A stretch of DNA of 64,000 bases from Chionis minor (lineage: Eukaryota > Chordata > Aves > Charadriiformes > Chionididae): the NCBI GenBank assembly GCA_013398295.1, contig VZSF01008501.1:119713-183712 (forward strand), given 5' to 3'. Each line of letters begins with the position of its first letter. The first letter of the stretch is position 1. Below the pieces are notes generated by a model. That model did not search any database and was not told where the DNA came from. It was given only the letters and a program-made list of their open reading frames with translations. Of this stretch, positions 10,126-23,720 are shown in pieces. The position numbers and the translations under genes are program-made.

Positions 10126-13100
10126 AATAGTAATAATCATAATAATAACAATGATTAGTCTTCTGTATCAGGCTCTAATAAAGTAAGAATGCACCCAAAG
10201 TTCATTTGTTTGAGCTGAGATACACAGAAAGCTTAGAAAGCAATGAAAAGAGGGGGATATAGGTATACAGATATGTAATACTTCTCTAATGTTCGTAAGG
10301 CTCAGGAACAGGTGTCGTTTGGTGTTGTTATTCCTCTTCTTTGAGCTGTGTTTGTCCCGCACACAAGTGCAGCCGAGACTTGAAAGATTTAGAAGTTCTG
10401 AAGTTTTAAAAGTTTACGTTGCCGGACCGTTTGCTAAATTTAAAGAATTCAGTTGCTGGTGTAGGAAGAACAGCTTGATTAAATAAACTTCTGAGGAGAT
10501 TACACCACTGGCTTTTCATGGATAGGTTTTGCTGAAAGAAACTTAATGAATGTGTTTATTGCAAAATTCACATAGAAAATGTCATAATGTATGCGTTAGT
10601 TACAAATGTAATTGTACTATTCATTTTGTTAAGCAGTGACCTGCTTTGTTTGTATGCTTTAATGGAAAGCTGCATTAATACCCTGCTGTGAAATCATGTC
10701 TTCCCTCGGGTTAATCAGATGATCTCTCAGGAATAACTTAAAAATACTGTGTTGAAAGGAGCTCCTGGCACATTTCTCTTTTAAATAGTAATAGCCTTCC
10801 TGAATGGTAGCCAAAATAAGTTGCAAGATGTAAGCAAATGGAAGCTTGTACCTTTTTGGAGATACAGTCATTGTTATCCTCTGTTTTGAAATGCCAATAT
10901 TTACTCTTTACAGAAGGAGCCTTTCTGCATTCTGGCTCTTGCGAAATTCTGCAAGGGCGCTGTATAATAATTACAGGACACAGACAGACCAGCTACGTTG
11001 CCAAACATCTAAATAAGTAGTAGGTGGGCAGAAGTATCCTTGAAATTGCTGGAAGCTGAGTGCCCAGGGGTAATGAAAACAAAGTTTCTAAGTTTGAAAA
11101 TATTGTTCACAGTGGGTTTCAATGTATTTCCTTTACATTCAGCATGACATGCTTCTGAAAACCTGTCTTTGATTCTGTCTCTGCATGTGAGCATTTCTGC
11201 AGCACTGCTGTGTTTTTCCAAGTTATTCTTACTTGAGCTCTTTGCTTTTTTACAGTGAAAGGAAGCAGTGCAAGATTGTTTGAAACGATATTGGGGTGTC
11301 TAACATAGCATATACTTCTACCATTTCTTTCTGGCTGCTATTTAAGACAGTGCAATTTAGCAGGCTAAAATTATCCTCTGCCAAAAAAATTTAACATTTC
11401 TGGATCTTGTATTTTTTACAGAAGACTTTTCTGTGGTTACCTGACAGGGTATATTCAATTAACGTTTGTGTTTTCTAGAGCTGGACCCAAATATAGTACA
11501 AGTCCCACCTGTTTTCCATTAGAACTTGAATTCATAAATTATTTACATGCTTTTGGAAAAAATCTAGTCTATCTTATAAATTCTTTCCTCCCCCTTAATG
11601 CACCAGAAAATGGGTTTAATTACAGCCCTATGAACATACTGGTTCTTTATCCATTCTTACTAGGGGTTTTTATTTAGTTTACTCCTTGTCCTTTGTGACC
11701 TGCTGAAATGATACAGCATAACTGAATGTGAGTTGGCCACAGATGAGGGAATGAAATGTCATTGTCTGAATATAAATGGAAGATATTAGAAACTGTCCAA
11801 GAGCAATGTCTGTGTTTAAACGGATGCTCTGAAACATGGAGCACGGCCACAATAATATGGCTGTCTGTTAAAGGACATTCTTGTGTGGTAAAATTCTACT
11901 TCTCTTAAATTAGAAGAATGACGAGTGGGAAGCAGCTCCAAGCCCATTAATGGCGCACCTTCAAAGCATGTCTGGCATAGTTGGATTCAGAATGTGAGAA
12001 CTTGATCTCAGAATAAAATTCTAATAAATTTTTAAGCAGGAAGAGTGGTTTGGGACAGGACTTGTGTCATGCAGCTCCCCAGCCGAAAGACGCCCAGGAC
12101 TTAAAAGCTGAGCCTTAAGTCAATTAGTACAAACTGAGGAATTAGCTCTTATTTATATGAAGTCCATTGATGAATTAATGAAATGGAGGTGTAGGGATTT
12201 TTCTGCATGCTCTAGACACAACTGTTAAAATACTTACTCTCATGAGGCTTTTCTTGCAGGATGATGGTGAAGTGCATTTGTTCTGTTACCAGCTGGTTTG
12301 AGAACCCTGGCAGGGTGGGACCAGCAGACAGATGTAACAGCTCTCCCTCTCTCCAGCGCTCTGCAGCGTTGTTCTGCGCACTGTTAGAGCGATGCTGGTG
12401 TCTCCAGCGCTCACTGGGCTGGGCAGAAGGCAGGGTCCTTCCGCTTCGGAAAACCAGAGAGGCTTTCTCTGCCCCATAGTCATGCTTGGTCATTCGCCAG
12501 AGATCCTACATGCACAGGGTGACTCCGACCTGTCTCTTCTGATTCTGGTCTTTGGATCTGCTTAATCACTTCTTGATGTTAATTTATGCACATTTTTCTA
12601 TGCACATTTCATTTTGTTCAGGAAACAAGCTGCACCGTTGTTTAAAAAACAAAAAAACGAGGTTTTACGTGGGGAAAAAGGGTGAGAAAGGATGACTCTA
12701 GTCTGGCAGGTTACAGCCTTCCTCAGTAAGATGGAGGGAATCCTGGGAACTGCTCTTCTGTTTCACAGATTTTAAAATGAATATGTAAATCGTGATTTCT
12801 GTATTGCAGCTTCCAGCAGATGAAGAGAATGCTTTTCAAAACCCTTAATTGTTGTTACTAAATAGAGTGAAGTTTTTCATCACAGAGCTGGAATGTTAAG
12901 AAACTAAAGAAAGCAAAACAATGGCTGATTTGGAAATCTAACTTGAGTGTTTCCATTCTTTCTCCTTCTAAGGTTATACTTACGTATGTTTGAATACCAT
13001 CCAGTGTTCAGCACTACCTCATGTAGGCGATAAGTAACACTTTTTCTTCGCGTTTCGCTACGTGTATAATATGTACCGCTTCAACAGTATCAATAAATTG

Positions 13101-14090
13101 AAATTTTAATAGATAAAATAACTTCAAATCCCCTTCTCTGCAGTACCCACTTAAGCATTTGGTACTTTTGATGTACTTAGCAAAGAAAAGAGCATACTTC
13201 AGGAACTGCTTTTGTAGAAATGCAGGCTGCAGCTGGACACTGCCATGCAGAGAAAGCAGCGAATGCAGGATGATGGTGTCGTGATGTAGCTACACTAATA
13301 ACTTTTCAAGGTAATTCACTGCTTAATGTCTCCTACAAAGAAGAAATGTGATGGGGTGATGGGCCGGTTCGTTACAGTAAGGGAAGTTTTCTCAGCTGTG
13401 CTGTCCTAGTGATGACTGTCGAAGTAATCCTGCTGCGCAGCACAGCCGCGGGAGGTTTGGGAGAGTTGAGAATGTCAGCTCTGCCTCCTGAGATGAAACA
13501 GGTACCTCAGAACGTAGTTAAAGTTCAGTCTTTATAAAAGAGAGAAAGATGGTGTGCTGACAAGGAGGGAGGGGGTTGGGTTGTGTGATGAGCTAGATCA
13601 GGGTATGCTGGAAGATAACATCTGTCCAGTTAAAGGTGGTTTGCTTTGCTCTGAGTTTTTGGGGGAGTTTACAGAAACTACATGGGGGGAGTATGGCTAG
13701 GAGACTTTCCTTTAGGTTCTGTCAGTTGAGTAAGACCTTTAAACTGGGAAAATCTAGCAAGGCTATATTTCAGCATGGTTTTTTCAGCACTTTCAGTTTA
13801 GCTTCACCGTGTTACGGCAGATGGGTGTGTGTGTGGAAGTAAACTGAACTTTAGGGAAACAATACGTCAGGTAGTAATTACACTCAGGGTAAGAATGAGT
13901 TAGAGTTTCCTAATGAAAATGTTTTGCAAGTAGTTCCACTTCACAGACTGGCTGCTTTCTCTCAAGTAGTTTGTACCCACGTATTGATGGATTGGCATCT
14001 GGCTCTCAACTGATCCGTACTCTGTAAGTGAGATGTACTGTCCAGATTGCAAATAAAAAGCCAGTCATTTTCTCATCACTATTGGCCCAC
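10126..14090. other. Non-coding stretch, no supported gene
   Basis: A strong + acceptor (GTGTTTTCTAG) near 11479 opens a frame running to 11677 without a donor. A minus-strand frame (12212-12493) ends in a good donor (ATGAGA|GTAAGTATT, near 12230), and an acceptor-like CTTCTGCCCAG lies about 190 bases upstream of it. The same bases form a + acceptor (TTTTCTTGCAG) near 12259. None gives a recognisable product. Confidence 0.35.
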
Positions 14091-14094
14091 TTAC

Positions 14095-14234
14095 CACGCT
14101 GCTTGTATTCTCAGAGTGTTACTCTCTTGAAATGTGAAGCACAGTTCCTGGTCTCCTCTCCAGGAGACGAGTGAGTAATTTTCGGAAGATTTAGGATGGA
14201 AAATAAGCCCAGTGGGATGTGAGATAAATTGTAT
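14095..14234 (-). CDS. Candidate internal exon (minus strand), unidentified
   Basis: On the minus strand a good acceptor (TGCATCTCTCCTATAG) is followed by 140 nt that are open in phase 0 for 46 codons and end with two spare bases at a good donor (GCGTG|GTAAGTGGG). The peptide contains SLVSWRGDQELCFTF and LRIQAA, a beta-strand-like alternation of hydrophobic and polar residues. No family is recognised. This is the best minus-strand exon candidate in the window by its splice sites and uninterrupted length. It does not join in phase to the other minus candidates listed here. A frame of this length between splice-like motifs is expected by chance a few times in 64 kb. Confidence 0.22.
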
Positions 14235-14239
14235 CTATA

Positions 14240-17200
14240 GGAGAGATGCATAAACAATTGAGGAACTGTTTAAGATTTTCTGTAGATAAAGTTTGAGAGA
14301 AAACAAGGTACATCTTGTGTTGCTTGTGATCAAATTTGAGGAATATAAAGAAATACTTAACTTCATAATCTATCTACATCTCTGCCATTCCTAATGAGCC
14401 CACTTTCCTAAATTAAAGGTGCTGTGTATGTAATTTGAATATATCTTATTATAATAGAATCTTCACTGTTCCTAGGTTTAGCAACTGTAATTTAGATTTC
14501 ATATTTCCATCTGAAGCTAATTGTTATTCCTCATAGTTCAGGAGAAACTGCCAATGGATGCCTAATCAAGAGAACTCAAGCTAAATTACGCTTCATGTCA
14601 GTTAGTCTTAATTTTTGTGCCAGTGTTCAGAAGAGATCGATCCATAAATGAGAACAGCATTATTTCTTTGGGGAAATTATTGTGTATATGAAATGAGATT
14701 TTTGGAGTGAAAATTTCTTCTGTCCAAAAGCCACAGTACTTTGCTTTTACTATTTTAAAATTGTGCACTTTTGGCAACCATTTCAATACATCTTCCCCAC
14801 ATAAAAATTTTCCATACACATTTTTCCCCAGAATGACAGTTAGGGAATGGGAATAAAAAGTGTTATTTTAGGATATGGCAAGGGAAAGAAAGAAATACTG
14901 AATTATACAGAAGTTAAGCAAAATACAAGTGCATTACAGTGCACACAGAAAACAGGTTCAAAGTGTGATAGCCAGTATTGGCACTCATCAAAGAATTCCA
15001 GGCCCCCTTTCTAAATGAGGAGGACTGTGTTTGCTCTGATAACAGGCTTCAAGCCACACAGAAAATAAAAAGCTGTCAGACATCCACAGCACTGAGACAA
15101 AGATCTCCTCAACAAAACAAAGTGCTTCTGTCTTCCTGTGCCACGTTCTCAGTCACCTTTATTGCAGCATATGTGTTGCCTCCAGTATCTGTAGGGACAC
15201 AGACGAGGACTCGTGAATTCATGTTGGGGGGCAGGGTGTGTTTAAAAATGTAAGAGTTCCAAATTGTCTCCAAGGATTAAGTATAATCCATGTTGACAGG
15301 AGAGTAAATAATAACAAGCAAGCCCCAAATAATGAGATCTTCTGGCCATTATTAACCTGAACTGATTTTTACCAGCTCCTCAAAGTGGATTTGAAACTTT
15401 TTCATTCAATCTTAATGAAAGATCAGAGCATTGATCCTTTTCATTGTCACAATGGCTTAATATGGCAAGTGTGTGAAAATCTTAATGAGCTATTGAGCAC
15501 CAGAGTTCAGAAACCTGAGGAAGTCACAGAGTGAAAACCACAGTTGTGCAGATACTGTCAGCTGCTGTTTTGGATTGCAAAGATTTCAGAAAAATCAATG
15601 TCAGGCTTCAAAACCAATTTGAAGTCTTAAACCAAATGAGATACACTTGATGCTGTTATAGAAAGTCAAAATTTCTTCTGATGCCCTTCCATCATTTTTC
15701 AGATTACCTCTTAGTGGAGCATGGCAGACAGTTTACCCTTGAGATGACAAGTAAAGTCATTGTGGCTCCAGACAGGCCAAATATAGAATTCTTCTCCTTC
15801 AGAGATCTCCATCAGGAGCTTTATTCATTTTGCTGTGTGGCTGTGTTACGTTTTCCTGCAGTATTCTGTTTCCATCTGACAGATTGCACCATGTAAAGAC
15901 ATTGGGTCTAGGATTGCAGAAAGTTGCTTTGCAGATACTTGAATTCTGTCAAACTAGGGGGAGGTGCCAGCTAATTTGAAACTGTTCTTTGTGCAAGGAG
16001 CAACTCTTAAAAAACCCAAAAGACAGTGCTGAGGCAGCACTGGAGTTCTCAAATGATTCTCATGGCTGTGTAATCTCCTAATGTCACAAGGCTGAGAGAG
16101 GAGGCAGTGCTAAAGGTTCTGTGGAGCTTCTCTACTGGGACAGCTTTTGTCTGCGTGTTCATTCAGCCACGCTTCTAATGTGTTCAGGCTCTCTGAGATT
16201 TAACGTAGCTGCTGTTCTGATTCCCTCGCAGTGCACGTCGCAGTGTAGGGAATACCACCTCATTGGCCCTTCGGTGCCTCGTGTTCTTTTGGGCATTGCA
16301 GAGTAACTCTTCCACTCCTGGCTGCTACAGTTTTGTGGTGTTTATTACTTTGTTTGGCATTTATACTGAAGGTACCACAGCAGCTTGTTCATAATCGTCC
16401 TGCATATTGCACACAGTTCAAGTAAATGGTTAAACCCCTTTTCTCGATATCTGGTGGTCAAACTTGATAGTACCACTATGACTTTGTCACATGAAAGCCA
16501 TACAAAAATACACAGCAACTTAATTTTTGAGATGGATATTCCTGTGGCGTTTTGTGCTTCCTGGGAGAAGGACCCAGCCTACAATTTTTGGCTGCCATAC
16601 ACCCTATTTTCTGCCTATCACAGAGAACAGGATTTAGTTGCAATTATTAATCCTCTGCTTCTCCCACTCTTGTATCAGTGATATTTGGATCAGTGTATTT
16701 GTGTCATTAGAAGTAGGTGCCCCAGTTAGAAATCTTACCTGCCCTGCTCAGTTGTTGAGCTGAGTTCATGTCCTAATGATTATTCTGCAAATAGTACATT
16801 GATTTCAGACAAACTATGTGACTAAGGAAGCTGGGCAGTACGTAGAACAAATGAAAGTTCTTTCCTTTCTGGTCACTTTAGAGAACTGCAGTTGGCAGTG
16901 AAGGAAGGAGCCGAGTGCTTTGTTGGTAGAAATTGCCAGTTCCTTTGAGGAGATTGGACTGTTGACTGCTTTGAAGGACTTAATTTTAAGTAAGTAGCTA
17001 CTGACAATTAGACAGCTGTAAAATCTTCATACATAGTTGTAGCTGAAGTTCACAAAAGATTTTGTATCTTACGGTCTGTGGCTGATACAACTTTTGGATA
17101 CACATCAGAGATTGTTCCAGAGATGAGGCTTGTCCTTCCTGTTACGATCATGGCTTTCTCACCTGGAGCACGGTAAGGCAGGCTGTGTTACCACTCTGCC

Positions 17201-18150
17201 TTGCTCAGATAATGAGGAATTGGGAGCGTGTTGGCAAAGTGAATGGAAGACTTAATCCCTCCTGGTTTCTAAATGGAAATTAATCTATTTGTCCCATAAA
17301 GCCTTTTCTTAGAGGCTGTTGTTCTCTACTCCAGCTCTCCCATATACGATCAGTGGAAGCTCTTAAGGTCAAGCAGTTTGGTGTCTGAAACAGAAATGTC
17401 TGCAGACTTTAATGTTCACCTCTCAGTTTTGGTTTGAATTCGTCAGTGCTTGAGATGCAGTGTAAGAGTGACATAATAGCATGGACCAGAATTCCAGCTG
17501 CATGAGTGTACGACTCCTGCTAACCAGGGGTTTATCTCAGTGAGGTTATGGAGTCTGAGCCAGATGATTGCAGACCTCATTTCCACAGCTTTGGGGGGGA
17601 GGTTCTTTCTCTTGCTAGTACTAAATTACCATGCATCAGGCTCGTGTGGTGTAGTGACCAGACTATGTTTAGAGCCTAGGTATGCAGGAATGCTGTGTAT
17701 CACTTTTATAAGCCATAATCAGTTCACAGATAGTCCTATTTCACCTGTGTGTGAGACAGTGTGTTTTTAGTTACACATTTGTCTGGGAGATGATGGCCTT
17801 GGTATGGGAATTGACACCGCGATTCAACAAGCCATTTCAGCAATTCAACGTAAGGGTCTGTTATGAAAGCTAAAGCCCAGTTAGTATACATAAAGTTACT
17901 TCAACTGTGATTTTTAAAAGAAAAAACCAACCACCCAATCTGTTAGTAAGCTGTTGTGTCTGGTTGCCAGTTCAGCGTAGAGTTCAGAAAGGGCTGGCTT
18001 TGAGCTGGTATCGTTGTGTGCTGTTGTCTGCTGTCATCTTCAGAAATAAAGTTCTTCCCTTCTTATCTTTTCTTGCTGATTGGTTGTTAGCTCACCTCAA
18101 CAATCTCACCAAAAGAGCTATTCTTCACATATCTTTGTCGTTTCTTTTTC
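14240..18150. other. Non-coding stretch with possible regulatory DNA
   Basis: The stretch at 15340-15480 is AT-rich, with clustered ATTAA/TTAAT motifs, and resembles conserved non-coding DNA. A + strand acceptor (CATCATTTTTCAG) near 15701 opens a 65-codon frame to 15896 with only a weak donor (ACAA|GTAAAG). No gene is supported. Confidence 0.35.
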
Positions 18151-18153
18151 TAG

Positions 18154-18189
18154 TACTTCACAGAGGCAATATTAAATGCTGGACCACTT
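18154..18189 (+). CDS. Candidate 36-nt micro-exon (plus strand)
   Basis: A very strong polypyrimidine tract and acceptor (TCGTTTCTTTTTCTAG) precedes 12 open codons (YFTEAILNAGPL) and a GTATGT donor whose exon side is weak (CTT|GTATGT). It is phase 0 at both ends, so it would be compatible with the + candidates at 3644-3742 and 29113-29171. It is too short to be convincing. Confidence 0.1.
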
Positions 18190-21100
18190 GTATGTTTTGG
18201 TCACATGTCATCTGATCTTTGAGTCGGTAAACTTGGTACTTGTAATGATGTTATTTTAATGTCTTCAATTTCTTTTTATATTTCTCAGTGATCCTTAGAA
18301 GATCCTCTAAAAATTCAAATATGAAATGGTTTTAATTGTTCACGCAACTCAATTTTACAGGATCTACTCATTGCTCTCCTGTGGTTGTCGTGATCACTGT
18401 TCAGTATAATCAGCTGTAGTACAGAGCACCCTTCAATCTTCACAGCAGCCAGTTAGTGACAAGCTGGATTACCATCAACCCTTTAGTCTTCCATCTATCC
18501 TTCCTGTAAGTGCCTGGGCTATTCCGCTCCTGGGAATGCTAGCAGATTGGCTCACGGGAAGACCGAGAATTATATATGCCTGATGCAAGGGTAGAGGGTA
18601 CCGTGTGAAGGAGTTCACAACTGAGAAACTTCCCCACTAGTTGCCTCTGATCGTGGACATGGTGATGTTGTTTGGCAAGAGAAATGGTCCCACAGCTGTC
18701 ACCTCAGCTCCTTACACACTGAAGCTGTCTTAAATCGCATCCTGTCAACCACTGCTCTTTGCAAGGAATTTACTGTTTTGTCTGTCCTCAGCTTAAAAAC
18801 CCAGTGTATTTTGTTGTATGCCACTTGCGTTTTCTAATTGATCCCGGGATTTAGATGATTGTGGAGAATACAACTGTTTGGAGAAGACACATCTCAGCAT
18901 GAATAGCTGTTGCAGTAGAATAGAGATAGATGTACTCAGATGAAAGGCTCTGTCATACAACTTGGGCAGCAGATGCCGCGTGTCTGGATTGTTAGGAGCG
19001 GGGCTGTTGGGAGTTACTAGCTAGTGGACTGTGCCTTCTAAATAAAATCCCGGTGTAAAGTCAAGATGCCATCAGCCTGTGTGTTCTGGAAAGAATGTGT
19101 AAACTCAGCTTCTCTGAGGAAAACCAAGAAAACTTTCAAGAGCTGAAGGAAATCAGAAGAAAATACAGCTGAGTCATTCAGTTTTCCAAAATACAAGTGA
19201 AGCTGTACCACACGCTATGCATCCTGACTCAAGTTCTAATTATTTATTTTGAGTCAAATTCAGGATTACTGCAAGGTGGACGTTCGTTCATTGAAGTTGA
19301 CAGACTTGCATTCGTTCCCACGCGACTGACTTTAATCCAGCCACTCAAAATGATTGTGGATGTTTTGTGGAATTGATGACAGTAGTCATAAATCTAGATT
19401 AAGAGCCCTGAGGTTACGTGTAGAAATTTAGTTTATGGCAGGGATGAAATGGCTCTGTCAACGCTTATGTAAGAGAATTCTTTTAGGGTTAACCTAAACT
19501 AGTTAAATTCTTTGTAGTTGGATATTACTGTCAGAACCTGACCCCATACCTGGCAGTCTTGCTGGCATGCCCAGTGGAGAGAGGAAGGGCTAAGTAAATA
19601 CCAAATTCCAATTGGTTTTCTTATATTAAATAGCTGCTTCTCCTGGATTCAATATTTGCACTTTACACATGAAACTTCTGTGTGTAGCGGGTATCACTTG
19701 GATGCTAAAATCCTATTTAAAAGTTTCTCCTTTTTAATGAAGAAGTCTAAAGAAATATTTCTCTTACATCTTTTTTTGATTGATCCAGCTGAAGTTGCTT
19801 GGGCTTGGTAATTAAAGGCTAGTCTCTGTCTGGCTGCTGTGTGCGTATTTGGAGAGGGTAAGTGCGAAAGAGAAGCAATGTATATGAAGCAGGGATTAAA
19901 ATTCTCCATGCGTTATATGTCTCCAGTGTATCTCCGTGTGAGTCTTAGGAGGAATGGAGCGTGGCCCTGAGGAGGATGAAGGGAAAGTTTTCATATGCTA
20001 CCTAAGAAATTGTTTTGACAGCCTTTCCCACACTAGTGCTGTGAAAACTGCTTGGTAAGCTTCAGCCGAGCTTCTGGAACCTGCAGCATTGCCATGAAAA
20101 TCCTGCTCAAATGACATTACTGAACCCAAAGGTCCTTTTTAGTATAAATCAGTATGCTTAAGAAAGGAAAGACACCATAAATACTGATAGTACACTGAAT
20201 CTTTTGCCAAAATAACATATTGCTTGTGTTTCTTTTAAGCTGCCTAATTTAAATATAGCTATAAAATGACTGGTGAGATTGATAATTGAGTGTGCCCTAT
20301 CAGACAGTGTACGTTCTCTCTGCGGAGCTGCAGCTGGTCAACACTAGAATGTGCTCTGAAATACTGAAAGAGTTGTAGGTTGCCTCTTGCTGAGAGTTGT
20401 TACTGGACTGTTTTGTCCGGAAAACTGGCAGCTTTGTGACCCTCAAAGGGAAAAGAGATGCATCAGTGTGGTAGCTCTCCTTATGTATCTAAGTGATGAG
20501 TGAACATCAGTAGCATATGGCTGTGCAAGAGAAGTGGTGTGGTTGTGAGAAAGGAGTGCTCTTGGCCTTTAGAACCTCGGCAGCTGTTTGAAAAATAACC
20601 CCTGCACAGGACATGTAAGTGGTCATGGCCCTATTCCTAGGAAATACAGGATAGAAAGGAAATATCTGGTCCTTAATCTTTTATGAAAGATTACTTGGTA
20701 ACTGAGGTACTGGACTATTAATAAAACATTTGGGAAGCATTTTTATCTGGCAATGTTATCCCCAACAATGAAGTAAATGTTGGAAGAGCAGTACTAGGTG
20801 AAAACTGGTTTTGGTTTCTAACAGTGGTGTAGCAATGGAATTTGTAATTTCCCTTCTCTTTATCTCCGTGCCTATTTTCTGTCCATCTCTGATGTTATTC
20901 TGACTTCAGAGACCACCTTTGAGTTTTTGCATTCCTTTTCCTTTACATGGAGGCTGCTGTAAATTTCTGATAGTCAAACAGGACTCTAAAGGCAACACAT
21001 TCAAAAATAATGAAGGCAAATAGCAAAAATTCAAAAGCTTTCTGGTGATGTGGTTTTTATCTTTCTTTTTTTTCTGACATAGTGCTTCCATTGTATTCAT

Positions 21101-22911
21101 TGACAAGAGAAGTTATTAGAACATAATCCTTTAGACTTTAAAATAAAGGTTAGTGTTTATTAAGAGTAGTGGGAAACTTTGCAAGTACTTTAGAATGATT
21201 AACATAGAAGATACGAGTTTTCAGGATTTTTGTTGTAAACTGACAGCGATTGTGAGGAGTCAAAAAATTTCTGCCATATAGACTTAATCTATACTTGTGT
21301 TTCAGAGTTTTTTCTCCAAGGTTTCCCAAGCATAGTGGGCATTTCTAAAGGAAGCATAGCAGGTAGTTCTACTGTGGGTCAGAGCCAGAGCACGAACTCT
21401 TATGTTGTTCTGCTCTCAGAAAACCTCTTAAATAAAACAAGTGACCAAACATGGTTGGAGCTGGTACCCAGAGTAAGCCTTTCTCTACTCTCTTTTAAAG
21501 AAAGAAAATAAGAATTGTATTGTGGTTTTTTAAACTGCAGAATAATTACTATGGATAATAAAGAGTCTTTGATGCATTCATTAAATTCAAAATACATATG
21601 GAAGTAATTTTTTATACACAAGGAACAAAACAAGAGGAAATGTGTAAATGTCAGAAATGATGCAATATGATTTCAGTGTCCTTGAAGATCAACTGAGTTT
21701 AATTAAGTGTAAAACTATTCCAGAAATTGCCAAGGTTCTTCAAATGTTTGTTGTGTTCAGCCAGGTGAACTGTTCAAGTTATTGTCTAATTTCACGTGCC
21801 ACAGAAAAAGAGCGATTGAATTTGAGTCGCTCTTAACAAATCTCAGTGGTACCAGTCGGGCTGTGGCTTCTTGCTGTGGAGAAGATCTCAGCCTCTCAGC
21901 TTTAATACAGCTGGCCAGTACTGAGGCACCGTGCTACAAATAATGACTGAGGTGTGTTGGAAGGGTTGTTTGTTTCATCAGCTTTTCTAACCCAGATTTC
22001 TGTGCGTCTTCAAGGAAAGACATGTTTGGTGGCACTGGCATGGGAGAGCTCAACTGGAATTTCAAAACTGAAGGACCTGATGACATGCAGCATAACTGGT
22101 ATTGCGACAGTTTTACAGGGAAGAATAGCTTAAGATATAGATTCACTTCTGTGCTTAATTTCTATTGCTGTCAATGCTGATTTTCTTTAGATCTTCTGGC
22201 ATCATAAGTAAACTGATAATTACACCTGGCTTCTCTTCTCTTTTAGGTATAGGGCACAACACTGCTCTTGGAAAATTCATCTGTTAGTTTTTCAGCTGAT
22301 GAGATAGCTTCGATCTAAACAAGTCAGTTGAAGTCTTAACTACTTAAAATACATATATAGATTATGTTATCTAAGATCACAAAAAAATAAAATATACCAC
22401 TTCAAATGGAACCAAGGGGCAAATTTTGCTGCTCATATAAAAGGAAGCAAGTCAGAACTGACATGGAAAATATGAAAGAAAAAGCAAAGCTGAAGCATCT
22501 GAATTCCCCCACAGGCATTCTGCAATGTATTTGCTAATGCAGAATTGACCTAATATTGAGCTACATGGATTAGTTTTTGTTATTCAGTTATTCAGATGTG
22601 CTATACAATGTGTGAAGAGTGCTAAAATGCAATGTTGAAGCAGAGTTCCCAATAAATTTTCACTAGTTACCTAGTTGTTGTTGGTATCTGACAGCATAAA
22701 TATGACTCACAAATTACAATTCTTTTGCGCATGTGTCTGAATAAATGCAGGTGTTTGGCAGCAGGAGTATCACAGACCCCAAACATATAGTCACAACAGA
22801 ACATCTTTTGTTGAGCAATAAATGAAATCTCATTCCTTCCATTTGCACCAGATAGAACAGCTGCAGCTGGTGTTGCTAACAAGGGCGATAGCTCAGAAAA
22901 AGAGAGCAAAT

Positions 22912-22946
22912 GCTTTGCCCTTTTTCGAGGCGCTTTGCCCTTTTTT
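22912..22946. repeat. GCTTTGCCCTTTTT direct duplication
   Basis: GCTTTGCCCTTTTT occurs at 22912-22925 and again at 22932-22945, separated by CGAGGC. It is a recent small local duplication with no evident function. Confidence 0.75.
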
Positions 22947-23279
22947 GTATGTGTGTAGCCATCAGAGCGCGGCTCGGCTTTGTAAGCACCTGGTTAGTGC
23001 AGAGCTCAGAAGAGTGAGAGGGGTAGGTGCTCCGGAAATGAAAGAAGAAGAGTTGGGTTTCTGTAGCATGCATACTTGACGTTCGTTTGCCCTAATGAGT
23101 AGCCAGAACAGTGCTTCGAATTCAGAGGGCTACAATGCTGAAAGGCTTCTTGTCGCATTTCCCACTGCCAGCATTTCAAGAAAGTTTGCATTGAAAAGTA
23201 GTTTCACTATGGTATTTTTGTGCTTTTAATACTTGAACCCCAAGTCTTTATCAGGACTTGTGTTGCTTCTCTGTTAAAA

Positions 23280-23720
23280 CGTTGGAGAAGGCGTAGCATA
23301 TCCCGTTTGTTCATGTGTCGCTCCCAAACTGCTTCAGCAGCGCAGTGGCGGGGTTATTGTGTGGAGCAGTGTCCAGCCGCAGTTTGGGGGTGGACTCCTG
23401 AAGAACACCCGGCAGAGCGTAAGTCACAGCCTGCCCCTCTCACACGGCTGGATTTGGTTCTATCAGCTACCCATGAACGCACGGGGATGTAACCGATGTC
23501 CACCCGTGGACCACACAGCTGTACGTGTCCTGTCATGACCTGCGAGGGACTTGGTAAATGGTTGAGGGTGGAGTGAGACCAGTGGCGGAATGTCCCGTTC
23601 TGAGCCGCAGTGGCCAGCAAACCACCGATGAGGCGGCACCGCAGCTGCCCCAGTGAACGTGGGACGGATGTCTCTGGCAAGGTTTCATCGTCGCTGAATG
23701 TGTTCGCAGCTGTAACAGGT
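23280..23720. other. Small GC/CpG-enriched patch
   Basis: CG dinucleotides are clearly more frequent here than on either side, with GC-rich text such as GTGGCGGAATGTCCCG and GAGGCGGCACCGCAGC. Open frames on both strands (108 codons on the minus strand, 23354-23680) follow from the composition. It could be a small orphan CpG island or a decayed repeat. No gene start is visible. Confidence 0.35.
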
